Shown here piece by piece: positions 1 through 6,688 of a DNA stretch of 64,000 nucleotides. The notes beneath the pieces are model-generated. The model saw nothing but the letters and a program-made list of their open reading frames with translations, did not search any database and was not told where the DNA came from. This DNA is from an uncultured Jannaschia sp. (lineage in GTDB: Bacteria > Pseudomonadota > Alphaproteobacteria > Rhodobacterales > Rhodobacteraceae). The translations under genes and the position numbers were made by a program. How positions within the stretch are numbered: position 1 is the stretch's first letter; each line of letters opens with the position of its first letter. Location: the NCBI RefSeq assembly GCF_947503795.1, contig NZ_CANNEZ010000001.1:487001-551000 (forward strand), given 5' to 3'.

Positions 1-2
1 GC

Positions 3-791
3 TGCTTTCTCGAACTCTGCCGCATGGCCGCCGCCGAGGAGGGCTACGCGACCGACACCGTGCTCTTCCCCGAGGGCGAGGACGGGCCGGTCGCCCGGCT
101 CACCCTGACCGAAGGCGGCACGCCTGACCCCCTCTTTGCCCACGTCATGGCGCGCCGCTCGCACAAGGAGGCGTTCGACCCCCGGCCCGTCGGCCCCGAA
201 GCCTCGGTCCTCGCCGAACATGCGGACCTCCATCTCGTCGGCGAAACGCGCGACGCGATTCGCACCATCGCCCATGATGCCTGGATGGCCGAGGTCTCGA
301 CCCCCGCCGCCCTGAAGGAGAGCATCGACCTGCTGCGCATCGGGCGGGCCGAGATCGAGGCCAATCCCGACGGCATCGACCTCGGTGGCCCCATGATGGA
401 AGGGCTCGCCCGCGTGGGCCTCCTGACGCGCGAGGCGGCGATGGATCTCGACAACCCCGGCACCCGTGCCAATGTCGAGGCCACGGCCGCGGCGATCCTC
501 GGTGCGCCGGGCATGGTCGTGCAGACCACCGCAACCAACACGCGCGCCGACCAGATCGAGGTCGGGCGCCGCTGGCTGCGCCTCAACCTCGCGGCAACCG
601 GGGCCGGTCTGGCCCTCCGGCCCGTGAGCCAGGCGCTGCAGGAATATCCCGAGATGGCCGCGCATTTCGACGCCATTCACGCGATCGCCGCCCCCGACGG
701 CGGCACGGTTCAAATGCTGGGTCTGCTGGGCTATGCCGAGCCTACGCCGCGCACGCCGCGCTGGCCGCTGGACACCCGCATGAGGGCCTGA
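3..791 (+). CDS. Nitroreductase-like (Acg family) protein, 5' end outside the window
   Basis: This frame is already open at base 3, reading CFLELCR before the first internal Met at 24, and that run fits the body of an Acg-type nitroreductase-like protein, so the true start probably lies before the window. The visible part has about 262 residues. It contains an alpha-helical middle section and the stretch ATNTRADQIEVGRRWLRLNL near residue 180, which resembles the C-terminal half of the large FMN-binding nitroreductase-like proteins (Acg/DUF-type). It is expected to be a flavin-binding redox protein; the substrate cannot be told. Its stop overlaps the MarR start by one base, so the two are probably co-translated and the regulator may act on this unit. 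Family call moderate, activity unknown. Confidence 0.6.
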   Translation, partial: CFLELCRMAAAEEGYATDTVLFPEGEDGPVARLTLTEGGTPDPLFAHVMARRSHKEAFDPRPVGPEASVLAEHADLHLVGETRDAIRTIAHDAWMAEVSTPAALKESIDLLRIGRAEIEANPDGIDLGGPMMEGLARVGLLTREAAMDLDNPGTRANVEATAAAILGAPGMVVQTTATNTRADQIEVGRRWLRLNLAATGAGLALRPVSQALQEYPEMAAHFDAIHAIAAPDGGTVQMLGLLGYAEPTPRTPRWPLDTRMRA

Positions 792-1273
792 TGGACGAGC
801 CGCCGACCGAGACTGACGACCCGCGACGCGTGTTCGCGATCTTCAACGAGATCGGCATCATCGCGCAACTCAGCCGGGCCCTGTTCGAGGCCCGGCTGCC
901 TGACGGCGTCCTGCTGCCGCATTTCACGCTGGTCAATCACCTCGTCCGGGTGCGGGACGGACAGACGCCGCTGGCCATGGCGCGGGCGTTCCAGCTTCCG
1001 AAGACGACGGTGTCGCACATGGTCTCGGTCGCCGTCCGACACGGCTGGGTCGAGCTGCGTCCGAACCCCGATGACGGCCGCTCCAAGCGCGTCTGGCTGA
1101 CCGATGCGGGCCGCGCCTTTCGCGACAAGGCCATCGCCGACCTGATGCCCGAGTTGACCGAGGTCGGTGCCGCGCTGAAGCCGCAGGCGCAGGAGAACCT
1201 GCTGCGCCACCTGACAGGCCTGCGCATCTTCCTCGACGCTCAGCGCGATCCACCGAACGGGTCCGACGGGTAG
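791..1273 (+). CDS. MarR-family transcriptional regulator
   Basis: A 160-residue winged-helix protein of normal MarR length. The recognition part is visible: the helix around [20 protein letters not shown] (about residues 58-77) followed by the wing with [15 protein letters not shown] (about 94-108), where the D-x-R-[SK] wing signature of MarR proteins is present. Flanking helices would form the dimer interface. ATG overlaps the stop of the nitroreductase-like gene as TGATG, which argues for translational coupling and for local regulation of that gene. The 3' end overlaps the convergent truA by 34 bases, an unusually deep tail-to-tail overlap. The ligand is not predictable. Confidence 0.85.
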   Translation: MDEPPTETDDPRRVFAIFNEIGIIAQLSRALFEARLPDGVLLPHFTLVNHLVRVRDGQTPLAMARAFQLPKTTVSHMVSVAVRHGWVELRPNPDDGRSKRVWLTDAGRAFRDKAIADLMPELTEVGAALKPQAQENLLRHLTGLRIFLDAQRDPPNGSDG

Positions 1274-2016
1274 CGCACGCCCGTCAGGACCAGCCCGTCC
1301 GGCGGCGCCACCGGCCCGCAGGTCGCGCGGTCCCGCGCCGCCAGCGCCTCGGCCACCCGCGCGGGCGTCCAGGCCCCGGCGCCGACCCGCTCCAGCGTGC
1401 CCGCGATCGACCGGACCTGGTTGTGCAGGAACGACCGCGCCCTCAGATGCAGCCGAATGTCCTGCCCGCCCGGATAGGGGCGCGCCTCGACCGTGATCTC
1501 GTCCAGCGTCTTGACCGGCGACTTAGCCTGGCAGATCGATGCCCGGAACGTCGTGAAGTCGTGCTGGCCCAGCAAATGCGCCGCCCCGGCCTGCATCGCC
1601 TCGGGGTCGAGCGGCCCGATCACCCGCCAGGCTTGGCCCGCGTCGAGGGTCAGCGGTGCGCGGCGGGCGATGATGCGGAAGGTATAGCGCCGCTCGACCG
1701 CATCGAAGCGCGCGTGCCAGTCGTCCGCGACCCGCGCACAGGCGGTCACCGCGACCGGCGCGGGCTTCAGGTGCCAGTTGACGGCTTCCGACAGACGAAA
1801 CGGCTCCCAGTCGCGCGCCAGGTCCGTATGGGCGATCTGTCCCGTCGCGTGGACACCTGCATCGGTCCGGCCCGCAGCCGCGATCGATTCCATGTCCGGC
1901 TCAAGCGCCCTTAGCGCCTCCTCCAGCGTCTGCTGGACCGAAGCCGGGCCGTCCTGGCGCTGCCACCCGGCAAACGGGCGGCCATCATATTCGACGCGGA
2001 GGGCATAGCGGGGCAT
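1240..2016 (-). CDS. truA: tRNA pseudouridine(38-40) synthase TruA
   Basis: A 258-residue protein with the full TruA layout. It starts [12 protein letters not shown] with the F-AGWQRQ motif, and the catalytic aspartate lies in [14 protein letters not shown] (about residues 47-60). The C-terminal half has the [13 protein letters not shown] motif. It isomerises uridines 38-40 in the anticodon arm of tRNAs. It is convergent with the MarR gene, overlapping it by 34 bases, and divergent from ycjX across a gap of about 140 bases. A second pseudouridine-related gene, psuG, lies about 15 kb away, but nothing links the two beyond the shared base. Confidence 0.95.
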   Translation of the reverse strand: MPRYALRVEYDGRPFAGWQRQDGPASVQQTLEEALRALEPDMESIAAAGRTDAGVHATGQIAHTDLARDWEPFRLSEAVNWHLKPAPVAVTACARVADDWHARFDAVERRYTFRIIARRAPLTLDAGQAWRVIGPLDPEAMQAGAAHLLGQHDFTTFRASICQAKSPVKTLDEITVEARPYPGGQDIRLHLRARSFLHNQVRSIAGTLERVGAGAWTPARVAEALAARDRATCGPVAPPDGLVLTGVRYPSDPFGGSR

Positions 2017-2153
2017 GGGCGGCGCTTACCGCGCGGCGGCGGAGGGGGCCAGCCCCGACCCGGCGGGCCCCGCTCGCCGGACCCCGCCACCCATCGCCGC
2101 GCTTTCCCTTGGGCGCCGCGCCGCCTATCTGGTGCGGGAACGGGGGGCGCGCG

Positions 2154-3566
2154 ATGGTGATCGGACGGCTGGCGGATGCGGTGACGCGCGGCGTGGGGGA
2201 CATGGCGGCCTCGGTCACGGACGTGTTCGATCCGACGATCCGGCTGGGCGTCACGGGGCTCAGCCGCGCGGGCAAGACCGTCTTCATCACTTCGCTGGTG
2301 GCCAACCTGATCGACCGGGGCCGGATGCCCGGTTTCGCCGCCGGTGCGCGGATCGAGACGGCGTTCCTCCAGCCGCAGCCCGACGACACCGTGCCGCGCT
2401 TCGATTACGAGGCGCATCTCGCCGACCTGACCGCGCGCGACCCCCGCTGGCCCGACGGCACGCGCGCCGTCTCCGAACTGCGCCTCTCGCTCAAGGTACG
2501 GCCCGCGGGGCTCCTGTCGGGGATGCGCGGCGTGCGGACCGTGCATCTCGATATCGTGGATTATCCCGGCGAATGGCTCCTCGATCTCGGCCTGATGGAG
2601 AAATCCTACGACGACTGGTCCGCCCGTGCGCTGGCCCGGCTGTCGGAATGGGGCGCTACGGATTACGCAACCACAATGGAGGCGGCCGATGGCACCGCCA
2701 AGCTCGACGAGCCAGTCGCCCAGTCGCTCGCCCGCGCCTACACCGCCGCGCTGCAGGCGGCGCGCGCCGCCGGGGCCTATGACCTTACGCCGGGGCGGTT
2801 CCTTCTGCCGGGCGAACTCGAAGGTTCGCCCGTGCTGACCTTCGCGCCGCTGCCGCCGGGCGAGGCGCCCCGTGGCTCGCTCCGCCGCGAGATGGAGCGC
2901 CGCTTCGAGGCCTACAAGCGGCAGGTCGTCGAGCCCTTCTTCCGCGATCATTTCGCCCGGCTCGACCGGCAGATCGTGCTGCTCGACGTCCTCGGCGCGA
3001 TCCGTCGCGGCCCCCGCGCGGTCGAGGAGATGCGCGCCGCGATGGCGGACCTGCTTGCGGCGTTCAAGCCCGGCGCGCTGGGCTGGCTGATGCAGCTGCT
3101 GGGCGCGCGGCGCGTCGACCGCGTGCTCTTCGCTGCGACCAAGGCCGACCACCTGCACCACGCGCAGCACGCCAAGCTGACCGCCATCCTCGAGGCGATG
3201 GTACGCGAAGCCCGGTCGCGCGCCGATTTCGCCGGGGCGCAGACCCGCGCGATGTCGATGGCCGCGCTGCGCGCCACCGTCGAGGAGGTGCGCGAGCATA
3301 ACGGCACGACGCTTCAGGTCGTGCGCGGACGTCTTCTTCAGCCCGACGGGACCGCCGGCCGGTCCGCCGCGCTCTATCCCGGTGCGTTGCCCGACGATCC
3401 CGCGCATCTGCTGACGCCCGCGCGCGCCGGGGCGGAGGCCTGGCTCGACGGCGAGTACGATCTGATGGATTTCGCACCCGCGCCCCTGACGCTGCGGCCG
3501 GGCGAAGGGCCGCCCCATATCCGGCTGGACCGCGCAGCGGAATTCCTGTTGGGCGACCGGCTCTGA
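2154..3566 (+). CDS. ycjX: YcjX-family P-loop NTPase
   Basis: A 470-residue YcjX-like protein (DUF463). The P-loop GLSRAGKT lies at residues 35-42 and begins the pattern GLSRAGKTVFITSLVANL that is typical of the family. The segment HLDIVDYPGEWLLDL (about 125-139) carries the D-x-P-G of a Walker B/switch II region, and FAATKADHLHH supplies a G4-like TKAD. The frame extends upstream to 2109, but the family normally begins close to MVIGRLAD, so ATG 2154 is preferred. YcjX is a stress-associated GTPase-like protein, co-expressed with YcjF and the phage-shock genes in enterobacteria. Here it precedes ycjF by 77 bases; no pspF/pspA is visible. Biochemical role is not established. Confidence 0.88.
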   Translation: MVIGRLADAVTRGVGDMAASVTDVFDPTIRLGVTGLSRAGKTVFITSLVANLIDRGRMPGFAAGARIETAFLQPQPDDTVPRFDYEAHLADLTARDPRWPDGTRAVSELRLSLKVRPAGLLSGMRGVRTVHLDIVDYPGEWLLDLGLMEKSYDDWSARALARLSEWGATDYATTMEAADGTAKLDEPVAQSLARAYTAALQAARAAGAYDLTPGRFLLPGELEGSPVLTFAPLPPGEAPRGSLRREMERRFEAYKRQVVEPFFRDHFARLDRQIVLLDVLGAIRRGPRAVEEMRAAMADLLAAFKPGALGWLMQLLGARRVDRVLFAATKADHLHHAQHAKLTAILEAMVREARSRADFAGAQTRAMSMAALRATVEEVREHNGTTLQVVRGRLLQPDGTAGRSAALYPGALPDDPAHLLTPARAGAEAWLDGEYDLMDFAPAPLTLRPGEGPPHIRLDRAAEFLLGDRL

Positions 3567-3643
3567 CGCCCGCCCGGACGGCGTGGGATTGCATCGGGGC
3601 CGGGGGGGCATAGGTTCGGGGGCGACCCTGATGCGAGACGCCG

Positions 3644-4660
3644 ATGCCCGCCGACCCGAGCCCCCGCCGCGGGGCGATCCTTTACGACGATGTTCCGGGT
3701 GCCGCGGCACCCGATCCCGCCGCCGCGCCCCCGGTCCCCGAACCGGAGGTGGCACCGCCCCCCTCGGGCCGCGCGATGCAGACGGTCGCGGTGCTCGCCG
3801 CGCGCCGCGGACGCTCGCTGGCGGGCTGGTTCTGGGCGACGCTCGGCGCGCTCCTGACCTTCGCGATCTCGGTGGCGGCGTGGAACTTCGTGACCGGCCT
3901 GATCGAGACGCGGCCCCTGCTGGGCCTCGTCGCGCTGGCGCTGACCGGTGCCTTCGTCCTCGTCTGCCTCGTCATAGCACTCCGCGAGATCGTGGCGCTC
4001 TCGCGGCTCGGCCGGATCGACAGCTTCCGGCACGACGCCGTGGCCGCCGCCGCCGATCTGGGTGCGGCGCGCGCCCTCTCGACCCGGCTGTCGGGCTTCT
4101 ATGCCGGGCGCCCCGACACGCGCTGGGGGCGCGAGGAACTGGCGGCGCGCGCCGACGACCTCTTCGACGCGGACGCGGTGATGGCCCTGACCGAGGAAAA
4201 GCTTCTCGCGCCGCTCGACGCCGCGGCCACCCGCGAGGTCGAGGCCGCCGCCCGGCAGGTCGCGCTGGTGACAGCGATCGTGCCACTCGCCCTGGCCGAC
4301 GTGGTCGCGGCGCTGACCTCGAACCTGCGGATGATCCGCCGCATCGCGCTGATCTATGGCGGGCGAGGCGGCACGCTGGGGTCGTGGCGCCTCGCGCGGA
4401 CGGTGCTGACGCATCTGGCGGCGACAGGCGCGGTCGCCGTGGGCGACGACCTGATCCATTCGGTCGCGGGGGGCGGCGTACTGGCCAAGCTCAGCCGCCG
4501 CTTCGGCGAGGGGCTCGTCAACGGCGCCCTCACGGCGCGGGTCGGTGTCGCCGCGATGGAAGTCTGCCGCCCGCTGCCCTTCACCCATGCCCGCCCGCCC
4601 CGGATCACCGCCGTGGTGCAGCGCGCGCTGACCGGCCTGTTCGGCCAATCGGAGACCTGA
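3644..4660 (+). CDS. ycjF: YcjF-family (TIGR01620) inner-membrane protein
   Basis: A 338-residue protein. It has a proline/alanine-rich cytoplasmic N-terminus (residues 1-45), then two hydrophobic segments at about 60-82 and 90-112 (LAGWFWATLGALLTFAISVA and LLGLVALALTGAFVLVCLVI). A DUF697-like C-terminal region holds further hydrophobic helices (LVTAIVPLALADVVAALTSN). This is the usual arrangement for YcjF, the membrane partner of YcjX. The next gene starts two bases after this stop, so the pair is transcribed together with the cNMP/thioredoxin-reductase-like gene. A role in envelope stress is inferred from the family; nothing in the sequence shows how it acts. Confidence 0.85.
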   Translation: MPADPSPRRGAILYDDVPGAAAPDPAAAPPVPEPEVAPPPSGRAMQTVAVLAARRGRSLAGWFWATLGALLTFAISVAAWNFVTGLIETRPLLGLVALALTGAFVLVCLVIALREIVALSRLGRIDSFRHDAVAAAADLGAARALSTRLSGFYAGRPDTRWGREELAARADDLFDADAVMALTEEKLLAPLDAAATREVEAAARQVALVTAIVPLALADVVAALTSNLRMIRRIALIYGGRGGTLGSWRLARTVLTHLAATGAVAVGDDLIHSVAGGGVLAKLSRRFGEGLVNGALTARVGVAAMEVCRPLPFTHARPPRITAVVQRALTGLFGQSET

Positions 4661-4662
4661 CG

Positions 4663-6315
4663 ATGGAAAGCCTCGCACAAGACCTCGAGACGATGATCCG
4701 GACCCCGCTGCATGACGACCACGTCGCGCGGATGCGGGAGATCGGGCACGAGACTGTCTTCCACGCCGGCGACGCCGTGCAGGAGATCGGCGAGGTCGTG
4801 GATCGCTTCGTCTATGTGCTCGACGGCGAGATCGAGGCGATCGATCCCATAACGGGCGAGCGCTACGGCAACGCGTCGCTCGGGCCGTCGCAGTTCTTCG
4901 GCGACATCACCTTCCTGCACGGCGGGCGCGCGACGCTGGGCGCGCGTGCGGCGCAGGACACCAAGGCACTGGTCGTGGACCGGGTCGAGATGCTGCAGCT
5001 GATGTCCGAGATCCCCGAGATGAGCGACATCGTCATCACCGTCTTCGCCGCACGCCGCCGCCGCCAGATCGAGAAGGAGGGCGGCAGCCTGACGCTGATC
5101 GGCATGGATCGCGACCGCCACATCCGCGCCATCAGGGCCTTCGCGGCGCGCAACCGCATCCCCTATCGCACGCTGGACCTCGACGATGGCGAGGCGGGCG
5201 AGATCGCGAAGTCCTGTTCGCTAGCGCCCAAGGAACCAGCGGTCGTGTTCGGCCGCGATCAGGTGATCGACGATCCGACACCCCGCAAGATCGCGCAGCT
5301 CTTCGGTCTCGACCTCGATCTCGATGCCGACGAGGTCCATGACGTCCTGATCGTCGGCGGCGGGCCGGGCGGGATTGCGGCGGCGGTCTACGCGGGCGCC
5401 GAGGGTCTGTCGGCGCTCGTGGTCGAGGACGCGACGATCGGCGGGCAGGCGGGCACGTCCAGCCGGATCGAGAACTACATGGGCTTTCCGACCGGCATTT
5501 CGGGCGCGGACCTCTGCTGGCGGGGCGAGGTGCAGGCGATGAAGTTCGGCGCGCGCTTCGCGGTGCCCCGGCGCGCGTCGAGCCTCGCGCCGCAGCCCGG
5601 CGGCGGGTTCTGCGTGACACTGGATGACGGAACCGAGACCTGCGCGCGCGCCGTGGTCATTGCGACCGGTGTGCAATACCGCCGCCTGCCACTCGACCGG
5701 CTGGAGGAGCTCGAGGGCGCGGGCATCTATTACGCGGCCACCGATGTCGAGGCGCGGTTCTGCCGGGGCACGAACGCGGTGATCGTCGGCGGCGGCAATT
5801 CGGCGGGGCAGGCGGCCATGTTCCTGTCGCGCTATGCGTGCTGCGTGCATCTTCTGGTGCGCGGCGACAGCCTGGCCGACAGCATGTCGAGCTATCTTTC
5901 GGGCCGTCTCGAGGCCGATCCGGGCATCCGGATCCGCTACAACAGCGAGATCGCCGAGCTCGAGGGCGACAGCAAGCTGACCGGTCTGCGCTTGAAAGGC
6001 AGCGGGGTCGAGGATGGCGATGACCGCATCGACAGCGCCGCCTGTTTCATCATGGTCGGGGCCGCGCCCAACACTGATTGGCTGGCGGGCCAGGTCGAGG
6101 TCGACGGCAAGGGCTTCGTGCTGACCGGCGACGCGGTCGGCCGCGACAGCCCCTATGCCACCTCGGCCGAGGGGATCTTCGCGGTGGGCGACGTGCGGGC
6201 CGGGTCGGTCAAGCGCGTCGCCAGCTCCGTCGGCGAAGGGTCGGTCGTGATCTCGCGCGTGTGGGACCACGTCAACCGCGTGCGCGAGGACGAGGCCGCC
6301 TCCGACGCCGCCTGA
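4663..6315 (+). CDS. Cyclic-nucleotide-binding domain fused to thioredoxin-reductase-like flavoprotein
   Basis: A 550-residue fusion protein. Residues about 10-140 form a cNMP-binding (Crp-type) beta-roll: FVYVLDGEIEAID and QFFGDITFLHGGRATLGARA, where G-D and R-A-T resemble the cyclic-nucleotide pocket. Residues about 145-215 look like a thioredoxin-fold linker without a CxxC. Residues about 225-550 form a low-molecular-weight thioredoxin-reductase-type flavoprotein, with FAD motif VGGGPGGIAAAVYAG, NADPH motif VGGGNSAGQAA and the C-terminal FAVGDVRAG. The redox CxxC of true thioredoxin reductases is missing: its place reads YYAATDVEA. The protein may reduce something other than thioredoxin, perhaps through a separate acceptor. 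The frame is open far upstream, but ATG 4663 sits two bases after ycjF and starts the domain, so it is preferred. Confidence 0.88.
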   Translation: MESLAQDLETMIRTPLHDDHVARMREIGHETVFHAGDAVQEIGEVVDRFVYVLDGEIEAIDPITGERYGNASLGPSQFFGDITFLHGGRATLGARAAQDTKALVVDRVEMLQLMSEIPEMSDIVITVFAARRRRQIEKEGGSLTLIGMDRDRHIRAIRAFAARNRIPYRTLDLDDGEAGEIAKSCSLAPKEPAVVFGRDQVIDDPTPRKIAQLFGLDLDLDADEVHDVLIVGGGPGGIAAAVYAGAEGLSALVVEDATIGGQAGTSSRIENYMGFPTGISGADLCWRGEVQAMKFGARFAVPRRASSLAPQPGGGFCVTLDDGTETCARAVVIATGVQYRRLPLDRLEELEGAGIYYAATDVEARFCRGTNAVIVGGGNSAGQAAMFLSRYACCVHLLVRGDSLADSMSSYLSGRLEADPGIRIRYNSEIAELEGDSKLTGLRLKGSGVEDGDDRIDSAACFIMVGAAPNTDWLAGQVEVDGKGFVLTGDAVGRDSPYATSAEGIFAVGDVRAGSVKRVASSVGEGSVVISRVWDHVNRVREDEAASDAA

Positions 6316-6325
6316 CGGCCGCGCG

Positions 6326-6460
6326 TCACTGCGATGGGTAGGACGCGCGCGCGGCGCGGCGGCGCAGGCGGCGGATCGGATCGTCGGGCTGCGGCAGGCA
6401 GAGCGGCGTCAGCACGATCACGGCCGTTCCGAGAAACGCGAGGGCGAGGGACAGTGTCAT
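6326..6460 (-). CDS. Small single-pass membrane peptide (44 residues)
   Basis: A short frame in the space between the flavoprotein gene and ileS. It starts MTLSLALAFLGTAVIVLTPL, one hydrophobic helix of about 20 residues. It then turns basic after CLPQPDDP (RRLRRRAARAS), which predicts a single-pass inner-membrane peptide with a cytoplasmic arginine-rich tail. A good ribosome-binding site, AAGGAG, lies seven bases before the ATG on the minus strand. It is convergent with the flavoprotein gene, 10 bases apart. I do not recognise a family. Alternatives are a chance frame, but the ribosome-binding site plus hydrophobic-then-basic layout make a real gene likelier. Confidence 0.5.
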   Translation of the reverse strand: MTLSLALAFLGTAVIVLTPLCLPQPDDPIRRLRRRAARASYPSQ

Positions 6461-6688
6461 GGCAGGGCTCCTTCGCCCGCCATGCTGCGCCTGAGGCATG
6501 AAGATTGCGTTAAGCCGCGCCCGCTTGCCCCCCGGACCGGCGCCCGCCTATAAGGCCCGCGACATGACGGACCGCGCGCGGATCATACGAATTAGTCCCC
6601 CGGCGCCCTGAACTTCGGGGCGGCCGGGCCAAGGGTGCCGCGCGCGCGCACCGATCTTCATGCAATTCCGATCCGAAGGACGCCTCCG

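Noticed and set aside
24-791. ATG at 24 as the start of the nitroreductase-like protein
   Set aside because: The frame is open before it and reads family-like residues (CFLELCR), so the gene enters the window from the left.
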